Of a DNA stretch of 64,000 nucleotides, positions 26,801-35,292 are shown in pieces; positions within the stretch are counted from its first letter, which is position 1; every line of letters begins with the position of its first letter. A program made the translations under genes and the position numbers. Source of the DNA: UBA3305 sp002373555 (GTDB lineage: Bacteria > Bacillota > Clostridia > Lachnospirales > Lachnospiraceae); assembly GCA_946612455.1 (NCBI GenBank), contig CAMOER010000011.1, forward strand, positions 1 to 64,000, given 5' to 3'. A model generated the notes under the pieces. It was not told the origin of the DNA and made no database searches. It worked only from the letters and a program-made list of their open reading frames with translations.

Positions 26801-27736
26801 TTATCTGTCTGCAAAGTGCATCCTGTAAAAGGCTTCCGCCGTACGCTTTACATCATCTTCAAGAGCGAGATACCGCTCCAGGAAATCCCTTCCCCTGTCC
26901 GTCAGAACACTGTTGCCGCCGTCCGCGCCGCCGGCTTTCCGCTGCAGGAACGGAAACCCCAGCGAATCTTCGACGGCCTTGACCATCTTCCAGCCTTTGC
27001 TGTAGGACATATTCATCGCCTTGCAGGCGGAAAGGAGCGAGCCTTCTTCATCCACACGCGAAAGCAGTTCCGCAGCGCCGGGGCCGAAAGCCATCCCGCC
27101 CTTGTTGAGCGTGATCTTGATATCGAAGGAAAGATCCGACGATGCGATCGTTTCCTGCTCATACGCAAGCGCCTTTCCGTAGGCATGATCATCCTTTACC
27201 TCGATCAGAACGCCCGGATCCTCCACTTCCGTACAGGTGACGCTGACCGCCGGATCCTCCATGACGCCGCGCAGGCCGTTTTCGCCTGTATAAGCCAGGA
27301 TCCGCGGGATCACTGCCGCAGAGATCCGGATCGGATGCCCCTGCTGCCCGTCATGGACCGGAACCGTGAAATCCCCTTTCCCTTTCATGACTGCAGACAG
27401 CGTCGCAGCAGAGAACATGGGCGCATCGACCGGCAGGAAAAGGATCTGGCTGCATTTTCCTGCCAGATGGGCAAGTCCCAGCTTTACCGAATCGAACATC
27501 TGCGAGGTGGCATAGGCTTCATTCCGGATGCACACGACGCCGCGGTGGGAAAGATGCCTCTCCAGCTGGTCGCCCTCATGCCCGGTCACGACCACGATCG
27601 GCGTGGCCCCGGCTTTTCTGAGCGTATCGATTTCCTTCTGTATCAGCGTTGTGCCCGAAAGTCTGAGCATCGGACGGAATTCATCCATACTGCCGGCTTT
27701 TCCGGCTGCCACGATCAAAGCACCGGTACTGTTCAT
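26801..27736 (-). CDS. Fusion of MocA-like nucleotidyltransferase and ModE-type winged helix
   Basis: A 311-residue two-domain protein. Residues 1 to about 195 match the MobA/MocA nucleotidyltransferase fold, but the signature loop reads VAAGKAGSMDEFRPML instead of the usual AAGxSxRMGxxKPL: the conserved Arg is Ser and the Lys is Arg, so catalysis may be lost. FLPVDAPMFS keeps the metal-binding Asp. Residues about 205-311 match the ModE N-terminal winged helix (SLLSACKAMNMSYSKGWKMVKAVEDSLG, LLTxRG-type end). No TOBE molybdate-binding domain follows. In the mod operon between modC and moaC. Probable Mo- or pterin-responsive regulator (inference) and the best candidate to bind the ModE-like palindromes at 30641 and 60105. 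Confidence 0.85.
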   Translation of the reverse strand: MNSTGALIVAAGKAGSMDEFRPMLRLSGTTLIQKEIDTLRKAGATPIVVVTGHEGDQLERHLSHRGVVCIRNEAYATSQMFDSVKLGLAHLAGKCSQILFLPVDAPMFSAATLSAVMKGKGDFTVPVHDGQQGHPIRISAAVIPRILAYTGENGLRGVMEDPAVSVTCTEVEDPGVLIEVKDDHAYGKALAYEQETIASSDLSFDIKITLNKGGMAFGPGAAELLSRVDEEGSLLSACKAMNMSYSKGWKMVKAVEDSLGFPFLQRKAGGADGGNSVLTDRGRDFLERYLALEDDVKRTAEAFYRMHFADR

Positions 27737-27784
27737 ATCCTGCCCTCCAGTAAAAACAATCTATCAAGTGAATCCTTCTGTCCG

Positions 27785-28852
27785 TTAATCGGTCAGCGGC
27801 ATGACCGCTTCCGGTGCGGCCCGGAAATATTCCGGCATATTTTCGCGGAATCGTCCTTTCCATGCTTCCGAGTCCGTCTTCCACCAGATCAGCCTGCGGT
27901 CATCTTCCGGATCATTTCCCTCCGCCGTCATGCGGACGCTGACTTCAAAAGGTCCTTCGGAGACATCATACACCCGGAGATGAAAGCCGTTCGTTTCCGG
28001 GCGTGTCTTTTCCGGAACAAATTCATGCGCCCGGATCCCGACCATCTGCACCGCATCCGGGACAACGGCCGTACTCTGCAGCAGCACATTCCAGTCTTTT
28101 GCATAGACCAGATGGTCCCCGCGTTTTTCCGCCGCGGAAAAGTTCTTGCAGCCGGACAGCTTTGCCGTGGTGATTGTCTTCGGATGCGCGAACAGTTCCT
28201 TCATCTCCCCCTGTTCGACGGTCCGGCCCCTGTCCATGATCACCACGGAATCACAGAACCTGTAGACCTCATCCCGGCTGTGCGTGACCATCAGGACATC
28301 CCCGGTGTATACCTTCAGCATTTTCTGCACTTCGAAATGCATCTGTTCCTTTAAGAATGTATCCAGCGCCGAAAAAGGCTCGTCAAGCATCAGCACTTCC
28401 GGTTCATAGGCCAGGATGCGTGCGAGCGCCACGCGCTGCTGCTGACCGCCGGAAAGCTGCCCGGGATAACGTTTTGCCAGATCCGTGAGATCAAAGGTCT
28501 CCAGCATTTCCACGGTCTTTTGCTTCTTCTGTCCGGCCGCTGCGCCGCGGATGCCGATGCCGATGTTCTGCTCGACCGTCATGCCCGGGAAGAGCGCGTA
28601 ATTTTGGAAAAGATAGCCGACCCTGCGCTGCTGCGGGGTCAGATCGATCTTCTTTTCCGAGTCAAAGAGCACGCGGTCATTCAGAACGATCCTTCCCTCA
28701 TCGGGCTTCACGATCCCGGCGATGCATTTCAGCGTCATGCTCTTTCCGCAGCCGGACGCGCCGAGGATCCCCCGGACTTCCCGGTCCGTATCAAAGGAGA
28801 TATCCAGGGAGAAGGCGCCCAGTTTCTTATGTATATCGACATACAGGCTCAT
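27785..28852 (-). CDS. modC: Molybdate ABC transporter ATP-binding protein ModC
   Basis: ATPase of the molybdate importer. The 355-residue protein has Walker A GASGCGKS, signature LSGGQQQRVALARIL, Walker B VLMLDEPFSALD and H-loop VTHSRDE; the C-terminal part (from about residue 235) is consistent with the ModC regulatory region. ATG at 28852 overlaps the modB stop (ATGA). An upstream in-frame extension to 29140 runs antiparallel through modB and is not real. Co-operonic with modA and modB. Confidence 0.93.
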   Translation of the reverse strand: MSLYVDIHKKLGAFSLDISFDTDREVRGILGASGCGKSMTLKCIAGIVKPDEGRIVLNDRVLFDSEKKIDLTPQQRRVGYLFQNYALFPGMTVEQNIGIGIRGAAAGQKKQKTVEMLETFDLTDLAKRYPGQLSGGQQQRVALARILAYEPEVLMLDEPFSALDTFLKEQMHFEVQKMLKVYTGDVLMVTHSRDEVYRFCDSVVIMDRGRTVEQGEMKELFAHPKTITTAKLSGCKNFSAAEKRGDHLVYAKDWNVLLQSTAVVPDAVQMVGIRAHEFVPEKTRPETNGFHLRVYDVSEGPFEVSVRMTAEGNDPEDDRRLIWWKTDSEAWKGRFRENMPEYFRAAPEAVMPLTD

Positions 28853-29523
28853 CCGTGCTTCCTCCCTTTTCTTCTTCCGTTCGCGAATACATTCATCAGG
28901 ACCACGATCACAAAGGAGAACACCACGAGGATCGCCACGTAACCGTAGGCTTCTTCCATATTGCCGCCGGCCACGGCGGAATAGATCGCGAGCGGCAGCG
29001 TCCTGGTCTTGCCGGCAATATTTCCGGCGATCATGGCGGTCGCGCCGAATTCCCCGAGTCCTCTCGCAAAGGCAAGGATGCCGCCGGAAAGGACGCCGGG
29101 CAGCGCCTCCGGCATGATCACCCGCCAGAAGATCTCCCATTCGCTCATGCCGAGCGTACGCCCGGCAAAGATCAGATTCTCATCCACCTGTTCAAAAGCG
29201 CCCCTCGCTGAACGGTACATGAGCGGAAACGCGATCACGACCGCAGCGATCACGGTCGCCGTCCAGTTGAAAACGATCTTGATGCCGATCGAATTCAGGA
29301 AGATGCCGACAGGACGCTTCTGTCCGAAGATGAACAGCAGGAAAAAGCCCGCGACGGTCGGCGGAAGGACCATCGGCAGCGTCAGTATGCCGTCCAGGAC
29401 CATTTTGATCTTTTCGGATTTCAGCCGGACGGTGATCAGCGCGACCAGCAGTCCGAGAAAGAAGGTAAAGAAGATGGCGGTACAAGCCGTCTTCATCGAA
29501 ATGAGAATGGGTGAGAGATCCAT
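28849..29523 (-). CDS. modB: Molybdate ABC transporter permease ModB
   Basis: Inner-membrane channel subunit of the molybdate importer. The 224 residues have five or six helices and the EAA loop EWEIFWRVIMPEALPGVLSGGILAFARGLGEFGATAMIAG, which is highly typical of ModB. Its start is 121 nt after modA, with a hairpin in between that may lower transcript level. The stop overlaps modC. Confidence 0.95.
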   Translation of the reverse strand: MDLSPILISMKTACTAIFFTFFLGLLVALITVRLKSEKIKMVLDGILTLPMVLPPTVAGFFLLFIFGQKRPVGIFLNSIGIKIVFNWTATVIAAVVIAFPLMYRSARGAFEQVDENLIFAGRTLGMSEWEIFWRVIMPEALPGVLSGGILAFARGLGEFGATAMIAGNIAGKTRTLPLAIYSAVAGGNMEEAYGYVAILVVFSFVIVVLMNVFANGRRKGRKHG

Positions 29524-29580
29524 TTTCCCGCTCCTTGACCTGTATCGTTATTTACCGAAAAACATATTCACTATAGCACA

Positions 29581-29609
29581 AAAGGAGCTCCATGTAAATG
29601 AAGCTCCTT
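29581..29609 (-). terminator. Hairpin between modA and modB (attenuating terminator or mRNA processing site)
   Basis: AAAGGAGCT and AGCTCCTT pair around a 12-nt loop and are followed on the minus strand by TTTTG. It sits between modA and modB with no obvious promoter after it, a common way to give more binding protein than permease. Confidence 0.65.
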
Positions 29610-29644
29610 CGTTTATCCGGCACTTTCTCCTGCCGTGATCTGTT

Positions 29645-30565
29645 TTATTCCGGAAGCGTAAATCCGTAGTCCGTAAACTGCTGCAGCGCTTCGTCTGTTC
29701 CGAGGAAGTCGATGAAAGCCTGTGCGGCTTCCTGCTTCGTGGAGCTTCCGATCACGCCGATCGGATAGGTCGCGGGCGCAAGGCCTTCGATGATCTCCAC
29801 GTTGTCCGCTTCCTGGATGGCATCGGTCCTGTAGGTGAATCCGCAGTCAGCGCTTCCGGCCGCGACCCAGCTCAGTACTTCCGTGACGTTTGTTCCGAGA
29901 GAGATCTCCTTCTCCTGGATCGCATCCCACAGGCCGAGCTCTTCCAGTGTAGCCTGCGTATACTGGCCAACCGGTACGTCCGCGGGATCGCCGATGGCGA
30001 TGGTGTCCGCATTCACGATATCCTGTACGCTGGCAATGCCCTTCTCATTTCCCTTGGGGACGATCAGAACAAGCTCGTTGGTGACCTGAACCTTCACTGT
30101 GTCGTCATTCATCAGGCCGGCTTCCTGCAGCGCGGTCATCTGCTTCATGCCTGCAGAGAAGAAGACATCCCAGTCCGCACCTTCCTCGATCTGGGTTTGG
30201 AGCTTGCCCGAGCTGTCATAGGTCGCTTCGACTTTAATGTTCGGGTTTGCTTCCTGGAACATGGGGATCAGCTTGTCATCAAAGACATACTTCAGGCTCG
30301 CGGCAGCGGCAAGAACGATCGTGGTCTCTTCGCCCTCTGCGGCGGCTTCCGTCTCCGCGGCTTCTGTTTCCGCAGCCTCTGTCTCAGCAGCTTCCGTCTC
30401 GGCAGCCGCTTCGGTGACAGCTTCCGTCTCCGCAGCTGCCTCGGTAACGGCTTCGGTCTCCGCTGCGGCAGTGGTCTCTGCAGGCGCGCTTCCGGAATTG
30501 CCGGAGCAGGCAGCCAGAGAAAGGACCATCATCGCAGCCAGAAACAGACTGACAATTTTTTTCAT
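29645..30565 (-). CDS. modA: Molybdate-binding lipoprotein ModA with acidic Ala/Glu/Thr linker
   Basis: Extracytoplasmic solute-binding protein for molybdate, 306 residues. The lipoprotein signal is MKKIVSLFLAAMMVLSLAAC, with Cys20 the lipidated residue. Residues about 30-75 are an ETEAA-type repeat linker, followed by the ModA domain (VLAAASLKYVFDDKL, TYDSSGKLQTQIEEGADWDVFFSA, GDPADVPVGQYTQATLEELGLW). The Ser/Ala oxyanion-contact segments are typical of molybdate or tungstate binders. First gene of the operon, with a strong promoter and a ModE-like operator directly upstream. Confidence 0.93.
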   Translation of the reverse strand: MKKIVSLFLAAMMVLSLAACSGNSGSAPAETTAAAETEAVTEAAAETEAVTEAAAETEAAETEAAETEAAETEAAAEGEETTIVLAAAASLKYVFDDKLIPMFQEANPNIKVEATYDSSGKLQTQIEEGADWDVFFSAGMKQMTALQEAGLMNDDTVKVQVTNELVLIVPKGNEKGIASVQDIVNADTIAIGDPADVPVGQYTQATLEELGLWDAIQEKEISLGTNVTEVLSWVAAGSADCGFTYRTDAIQEADNVEIIEGLAPATYPIGVIGSSTKQEAAQAFIDFLGTDEALQQFTDYGFTLPE

Positions 30566-30594
30566 AATAAGTTCCTCCTTTATTTAATGATCCG

Positions 30595-30615
30595 AATAAC
30601 GAATCTTATCGTATT
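30595..30615. promoter_or_regulatory. Second, imperfect ModE-like inverted repeat at the modA start
   Basis: AATAACGA and TCGTATT form an imperfect inverted repeat overlapping the downstream edge of the modA -10 box. The half-site resembles the CGTTAT half-sites of the upstream palindrome, but one base is missing in one arm. Confidence 0.4.
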
Positions 30616-30640
30616 ATAATATATTTATATCAAAAGTCAA
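30613..30640 (-). promoter_or_regulatory. modA promoter
   Basis: On the minus strand TTGACT (30640-30635), 16 bp, TATAAT (30618-30613). The -35 box directly abuts the ModE-like palindrome. Confidence 0.85.
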
Positions 30641-30664
30641 CGTTATTCTTTCGGAAATATAACG
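30641..30664. promoter_or_regulatory. ModE-type operator upstream of modA
   Basis: A 24-bp palindrome with perfect 6-bp outer arms, CGTTAT-N12-ATAACG. The known E. coli ModE operator (CGTTATATA-N6-TATATAACG) has exactly this outer geometry. It touches the -35 box of the modA promoter. An identical architecture occurs at 60105-60128. Confidence 0.78.
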
Positions 30665-30720
30665 CATAAGCAATTAACAATGAACTACTTATGCATCCAT
30701 AAGCTTGCAGTTATGCATAT
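30664..30720. repeat. Cluster of CATAAG/CTTATG short repeats upstream of modA
   Basis: Between the ModE-like palindrome and the MocR gene there are several CATAAG, CTTATG and ATGCATAA elements in both orientations. They may be binding sites for a further regulator or may belong to the 3' end of the MocR transcript. No terminator is clear. Confidence 0.35.
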
Positions 30721-30737
30721 CCTGTAAAGCAGCGATA

Positions 30738-32138
30738 TTATGCCTGCCGAAATACGGTCCCGATCCTGCGGATCGCCTCCCGCTGCGTCTCTTCATCCAG
30801 ATCCGAATAATTCAGCACCAGCGTGTGATCATATTTTCTGTTCGCCCTGATGCAGAAGTCGGACAGGCACGAAATATTGACGCCGAGCGCGGCCGCCCTG
30901 CGTTTGACATCCCGGTCATTCAGTTCCGTATTCAGCTTTACGAGCAGATGGGTTCCGCTGTCGCCGCCGGAGATGGACTGTATGGGAATACTGTCATTTG
31001 CCCGAAGGGCGCGCAGAAGCTGCTCTCCTTCCTGACGGTAATATTTCCTTATTTTATTCAGGTGCCGTTCAAAATGCCCGTTCCCGATAAACCGCGCAAG
31101 GGCATACTGTTCCAGGCTTGACGTGGAATTGGTAAAGAAGTGCATCCTGCTGATATACCGTTTCAGCAGCTGTTCCGGAAGGACCATGTAACTGATCCGG
31201 AGCGCCGGCGAGACAGTCTTGCTGAAGGTATTCATATAGATGACCTTGCCATGCGCGTCCAGGCTCTTCAGCGCAGGGATCGGCTTGGAATTATATCTGA
31301 ATTCACAGTCATAATCATCCTCAATGATATACCGTTCCTCATATTCTTCCGCCCAGGCCAGCAGTTCCTGCCTGCGGTCAGCCGGCATGATCGTGCCGAG
31401 CGGATAGTGGTGATCCGGCGATACGTGCGTGATCACCACATCCTTTACCCGCAGATCCTCCATGCTGATGCCCCCTTCTTCCATCTCGATTTCTTTCCAG
31501 CGCAGATGGTAGCTGGCATAGATCTGCGGGATCTTCAGGTACCCGGGATTCTCGACCGCATAGATCGTGGCCGGCGGAAAGAGGGTGATCAGGCGCGCGT
31601 AAAGATATTCGATGCCGGCGCCGATAATGATGCATGCCGGAGATACGCTGATCCCTCTGGCACGGTACAGATAATCGGCGATCTGCTCCCGGAGGGCTTC
31701 CAGGCCGAAAGGATTGCCCCGCACTACAAGTTCCATCTCATAGTCCGAAAGGACCTCCCGTACGACCTTCTTCCATGCCGTAAAGGGGAAATATCTGTAC
31801 AGGGTATTGTTCGCGCAGAAATCGGCAAACCATTCCTCCTCCTGATAATACTCTTTTTCTTCCTCCGGCCGACGGCCCGGCATCTTCGGCATGGCCTTTA
31901 TGCCGGCGACAAAATAACCCCTGCGTTCCTCATTGATGATATATCCTTCCATGATCAGCTGCTGATAGGCATTGATCACCGTCGTCAGGCTGATGTCATT
32001 GTCCGAAGCCATCTCCCGCTTCGGCGGCAGGCGCGTTCCGGCCGCAAGCCTTCCGGAAAGGATATCTCTCCGGAGCGCTTCGTACAGAGATTCATACAGC
32101 GGTCTCCCCGGTCTTTTTTCGAGTTCGTATTTGATCAT
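30738..32138 (-). CDS. MocR-type (GntR/aminotransferase) transcriptional regulator
   Basis: PLP-dependent regulator of 466 residues. The N-terminal GntR winged helix spans about residues 1-75 (LYEALRRDILSGRLAAGTRLPPKREMASDNDISLTTV), then a linker and a fold-type I aminotransferase domain. That domain has IIIGAGIEYLYARL, the Asp/Tyr pair in IIEDDYDCEFRY and the PLP Lys in NTFSKTVSPALRISYM. It is divergent from the aldehyde dehydrogenase gene, as GabR and relatives are from their targets, and so probably controls it. The effector is unknown; an amino-acid or amine catabolism link is inference. Confidence 0.9.
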   Translation of the reverse strand: MIKYELEKRPGRPLYESLYEALRRDILSGRLAAGTRLPPKREMASDNDISLTTVINAYQQLIMEGYIINEERRGYFVAGIKAMPKMPGRRPEEEKEYYQEEEWFADFCANNTLYRYFPFTAWKKVVREVLSDYEMELVVRGNPFGLEALREQIADYLYRARGISVSPACIIIGAGIEYLYARLITLFPPATIYAVENPGYLKIPQIYASYHLRWKEIEMEEGGISMEDLRVKDVVITHVSPDHHYPLGTIMPADRRQELLAWAEEYEERYIIEDDYDCEFRYNSKPIPALKSLDAHGKVIYMNTFSKTVSPALRISYMVLPEQLLKRYISRMHFFTNSTSSLEQYALARFIGNGHFERHLNKIRKYYRQEGEQLLRALRANDSIPIQSISGGDSGTHLLVKLNTELNDRDVKRRAAALGVNISCLSDFCIRANRKYDHTLVLNYSDLDEETQREAIRRIGTVFRQA

Positions 32139-32194
32139 AATCTGGTATCCTTTTTTTGTTGTATTTTGGATATTTAAATGTGTTCAGATGGAAT

Positions 32195-32200
32195 TATAAT
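32195..32200 (+). promoter_or_regulatory. Candidate -10 box for the aldehyde dehydrogenase gene
   Basis: A consensus TATAAT occurs 48 nt before the start codon in the MocR/ALDH divergent interval. No good -35 box lies at the proper distance, which fits an activator-dependent promoter. Confidence 0.5.
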
Positions 32201-32247
32201 AAAATTATCACAAGTTGTAAATATTTTTCCCGGAAGGAGGAAAGAAC

Positions 32248-33747
32248 ATGTCTGTTAATTTCAAGGAGAAGTACGGATTATTTATCGGCGGTGAATGGCG
32301 CGATGCGTCAGACGGTGCTACATTTGACGTAACCAATCCCGCGAACGGCGAGCATCTTGCATACTGCGCCGAAGCGACGGAAGCAGATGTAGACGCTGCC
32401 GTAAAGGCTGCGTGGGCAGCTTTCCCCGCATGGAAAGATGTGCAGCCCCAGGACCGTGCCGCGATCCTGAACAAGATCGCCGACAGGATCGACGAGAATG
32501 CCGAACTTCTGGCTGCTGTGGAGACGCTTGACAACGGAAAGCCCATTCGCGAGACTACCTTCATCGACGTGCCGTGGGCATCTGAGCATTTCCGTTATTT
32601 CGCAGGCGCGATTCTGACACAGCAGGGTTCCGCGACCGTCCTCAACACGCCCAACATTACCGGCAACGCCCTGAGCATCGTGCTCCGTGAGCCCATCGGC
32701 GTCGTCGGCCAGATCGTGCCCTGGAACTTCCCGTTCCTGATGGCCGCATGGAAGCTGGCGCCTGTTCTTGCAGCGGGTGACTGCTCCGTTATCAAATCTT
32801 CGTCTGCCACGCCGCTTTCGCTGATCGTATTCATGGAGCTGATCCAGGATCTGATCCCGGCCGGCGTTATCAATATCATCACCGGCAGGGGCTCCCGCTC
32901 CGGCCAGTATATTCTTGACCATCCCGGATTCCGGAAGCTTGCCTTTACCGGCTCCACCGAGGTCGGCCTGAGCATCGCGAGGGCCGCCGCCGAGAAGCTG
33001 ATCCCCGCGACACTGGAGCTTGGCGGAAAGAGCGCCAACATCTTCTTCGATGACTGCAATTTCGAGCAGGCGATCGACGGACTGCAGGTCGGCATCCTCT
33101 TCAACCAGGGGCAGGTCTGCTGCGCCGGATCCCGCGTTTTCGTACAGGAAGGCATCTATGACAAATTTGTCGAAGCTGCCGTCAAGGCGTTCGAGAGCGT
33201 GAACCAGGGCGATACCATGGATATGAATACACAGATCGGTTCCCAGGTCAACGAAGCGCAGGTCAGGAAGATCGCATCCTATATCGAGATCGCGAAGCAG
33301 GAAGGCGCAACGATCGCCTGCGGCGGCGAGCCGAATAAGGAAGGCGAACTGGCGAAGGGCTGCTACTTCAAGCCGACCCTGATCACCAATGTCACGAATG
33401 ATATGCGTGTCGCACAGGAAGAGATCTTCGGACCGGTCGCCGTGGTCATCAAATTCAAGACAGAGGACGAAGTCATCGCAATGGCGAATGATTCCGAATA
33501 CGGTCTCGGCGGCGCCGTGTGGACAAGAGATATTTACAAGGCGATCCGCGTATCGAGAGCCATTGAGACAGGCCGTATGTGGGTCAACACCTACAACCAG
33601 ATCCCGGCCGGCGCACCGTTCGGCGGCTACAAGAAATCCGGCATCGGCCGCGAGACGGATCTGTCGATCCTGGATGCCTATACGCAGCAGAAGAACATCT
33701 TCATCAACCTCAGCGAAGAGACCACCGGTTTCTACCCGCAGAAATAA
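32248..33747 (+). CDS. NAD(P)-dependent aldehyde dehydrogenase
   Basis: Oxidises an aldehyde to the carboxylate. The 499-residue protein has PIGVVGQIVPWNFP, the cofactor loop FTGSTEVGLSIA, the general-base Glu in LELGGKSANIF and the catalytic Cys in FNQGQVCCAGSRVFV, with EEIFGPVAVVIKF further on. Length is normal. ATG at 32248 follows GGAGG. It is divergent from a MocR regulator and overlaps the downstream small Cys-rich gene by one base (TAATG). Sequence resembles the AldA/ExaC-like group acting on short-chain or aromatic aldehydes, but the substrate is not determined. Confidence 0.94.
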   Translation: MSVNFKEKYGLFIGGEWRDASDGATFDVTNPANGEHLAYCAEATEADVDAAVKAAWAAFPAWKDVQPQDRAAILNKIADRIDENAELLAAVETLDNGKPIRETTFIDVPWASEHFRYFAGAILTQQGSATVLNTPNITGNALSIVLREPIGVVGQIVPWNFPFLMAAWKLAPVLAAGDCSVIKSSSATPLSLIVFMELIQDLIPAGVINIITGRGSRSGQYILDHPGFRKLAFTGSTEVGLSIARAAAEKLIPATLELGGKSANIFFDDCNFEQAIDGLQVGILFNQGQVCCAGSRVFVQEGIYDKFVEAAVKAFESVNQGDTMDMNTQIGSQVNEAQVRKIASYIEIAKQEGATIACGGEPNKEGELAKGCYFKPTLITNVTNDMRVAQEEIFGPVAVVIKFKTEDEVIAMANDSEYGLGGAVWTRDIYKAIRVSRAIETGRMWVNTYNQIPAGAPFGGYKKSGIGRETDLSILDAYTQQKNIFINLSEETTGFYPQK

Positions 33748-33941
33748 TGGCCGGGAAGGAAGAAACGCAGCGGAAATGCTTTGAATTCGTCTGCCGGCTG
33801 TATCCGAAATGCGAACATGCCGCGGGAAGCTGCTGCGCGATCGATGATTTTTTCGAAGAGATGACGCTGTCCGCAGAGGAATGCTTCGATCTGCCGGACA
33901 AACCGTTATACAGGGAGAAAAAGACCTGGTCATTCAGGTAG
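33747..33941 (+). CDS. Small Cys-rich protein translationally coupled to the aldehyde dehydrogenase
   Basis: A 64-residue protein I do not recognise. It has seven cysteines, clustered as C-x4-C-x5-C and a CC pair in the first half, with a further Cys in EECF. Its start codon shares a base with the ALDH stop (TAATG), and a strong terminator follows 8 nt after its own stop, so it is the last gene of a two-gene operon. The Cys pattern suggests metal binding or redox activity. Some aldehyde dehydrogenases are followed by a small DUF779 protein, but no clear similarity to that is visible. Confidence 0.6.
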   Translation: MAGKEETQRKCFEFVCRLYPKCEHAAGSCCAIDDFFEEMTLSAEECFDLPDKPLYREKKTWSFR

Positions 33942-33948
33942 GGAAAGG

Positions 33949-33976
33949 GGACTGCGGCACGCAGTCCTCTTTTTTA
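33949..33976 (+). terminator. Terminator of the aldehyde dehydrogenase operon
   Basis: GGACTGC and GCAGTCC form a 7-bp stem with loop GGCAC, followed by TCTTTTTT. Confidence 0.92.
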
Positions 33977-33998
33977 TGCGCAAAAAGGCTTAAAACCG

Positions 33999-34027
33999 TT
34001 TTGGGCGGGAGAAAATTGTGCTATACT
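33999..34027 (+). promoter_or_regulatory. Candidate promoter of the DUF212/LytTR operon
   Basis: TTTTGG at 33999-34004, 17 bp, TATACT at 34022-34027, 33 nt before the GTG start at 34060. The -35 box is weak. Confidence 0.5.
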
Positions 34028-34059
34028 GATTCCGAAGGATCCCGTCGGGGGGTGTTATT

Positions 34060-34521
34060 GTGGATCTGATTCAGGATTTCATTCATAACCGTGTTCTGAT
34101 CACCGCTGCCGCCGGCTGGGCGTGCGCGCAGATCACCAAAACCGTCATTTTCTGTATCGTCAACAAACGCTTCGAACCGGAAAGACTGTTCGGCGACGGC
34201 GGCATGCCGAGCGCACATTCGGCGACTGTGACTGCGATGGCCCTTACCGTCGGTTTCACCAGCGGGTTCTCCTCTCCGGTCTTCGGACTGGCCCTGATGT
34301 TTGCGCTGATCGTCATGCATGACGCCATGGGCGTCCGTCTGGAAACAGGCAAGCAGGCAAAGCTCCTGAACGAAATGATGGAAGTCTTTGAGAAAATGAG
34401 CGAGGTCGACCTGTCCTTCGAAGACAGGCTGAAGGAATTTGTCGGACACACGCCGCTGCAGGTCGTGTGCGGCGCCTGCGTGGGACTGCTCGTCGCTGCG
34501 CTCGGCGCACTGCTGTTCTGA
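34060..34521 (+). CDS. DUF212 divergent PAP2-family membrane protein (YuiD-like)
   Basis: Small membrane protein of 153 residues with about four hydrophobic segments and the PAP2-like motif GDGGMPSAHSATVTAM, where the Ser-Ala-His triad matches the phosphatase active-site region, plus HDAMGVRLETGKQAKLLN. The start is GTG at 34060. It precedes the response regulator by 50 nt and may be co-transcribed. An undecaprenyl-pyrophosphate-related role is only suggested by the family. Confidence 0.88.
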   Translation: MDLIQDFIHNRVLITAAAGWACAQITKTVIFCIVNKRFEPERLFGDGGMPSAHSATVTAMALTVGFTSGFSSPVFGLALMFALIVMHDAMGVRLETGKQAKLLNEMMEVFEKMSEVDLSFEDRLKEFVGHTPLQVVCGACVGLLVAALGALLF

Positions 34522-34571
34522 GCGGAAGCAGGCATTTCCCGCCTTATCACCGGCTGAAGGAGTGATGGATC

Positions 34572-35282
34572 ATGCTTCGACTGGCGATCGTCGAAGACGA
34601 ACAGAATTATATTGATCAGCTTACCGGGTATATCGATCGGTACCGCCGGGAACGCGGTGCCGATCTTTCCGTGACCGTTTTTCACGACGGCGATGAGATC
34701 GTGGAGAGCTATACCGGCCAGTTCGACATCATTCTCATGGATATCCAGATGCGCTTCATGGACGGCATAACCGCTGCAGAGGAGATCCGCAAAGTCGATC
34801 AGGAGGTCGTGATCATCTTTATCACCAATATGCAGCAGTATGCCGTGCGCGGCTATCAGGTGGACGCGCTCGATTATATCGTCAAACCGGTGGAATATTA
34901 CGCATTTTCACAGAAGCTGGACCGCGCGGTGAACCGGATCCGCAAGAGCGCTGCCTCCTTTATTACGGTGCATGCGAACGGCGGCATCTACCGGCTCGTC
35001 ACATCCCGGATCCTTTATATCGAGAGCGAAGGACATAATCTTCATTTTTATACCACCGGCGGCGAACTCATCTCCCGCATGAATATCAGCGATGCGGAAG
35101 AAAAGCTCTCTCCCCACGGTTTCTACCGCTGCGGGAAAGGCTATATCGTCAATCTCGAGAAGGTGGATTCCTATGTGGACGGCATCTGCAGGATCGGCTG
35201 CCATGCCATTCCCGTTAGCCGCGCGAAAAAGAAGGAATTTCTTGCCGTCATGACCGATTACATGAGCAGCCGTCTGCTGTAA
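34572..35282 (+). CDS. LytTR-family response regulator
   Basis: Two-component DNA-binding regulator of 236 residues. In the receiver domain, acidic residues VEDE lie near the N-terminus, the phosphoacceptor is Asp57 in DIILMDIQM, and the Lys is in YIVKPVEY. The LytTR DNA-binding domain at about 130-232 has ILYIESEGHNLHFYT and FYRCGKGYIVNLEKV. ATG at 34572 with GGAG at 9 nt. The kinase gene follows 10 nt later. A LytTR-type direct repeat lies after the kinase gene, upstream of the GH3 gene. Confidence 0.94.
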   Translation: MLRLAIVEDEQNYIDQLTGYIDRYRRERGADLSVTVFHDGDEIVESYTGQFDIILMDIQMRFMDGITAAEEIRKVDQEVVIIFITNMQQYAVRGYQVDALDYIVKPVEYYAFSQKLDRAVNRIRKSAASFITVHANGGIYRLVTSRILYIESEGHNLHFYTTGGELISRMNISDAEEKLSPHGFYRCGKGYIVNLEKVDSYVDGICRIGCHAIPVSRAKKKEFLAVMTDYMSSRLL

Positions 35283-35292
35283 GGGAGTGCTT

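Noticed and set aside
28853..29140. N-terminal extension of ModC
   Set aside because: It runs through the modB gene in another frame, whereas ATG at 28852 overlaps the modB stop in the usual way.
30566..30737. Molybdenum-cofactor riboswitch in front of modA
   Set aside because: The promoter lies close to the start codon, leaving a leader of only about 40 nt, and the paired elements are operator palindromes upstream of the -35 box.
32308..33933. A 541-codon minus-strand frame opposite the aldehyde dehydrogenase
   Set aside because: It is antisense to an unambiguous gene and shows no family similarity.
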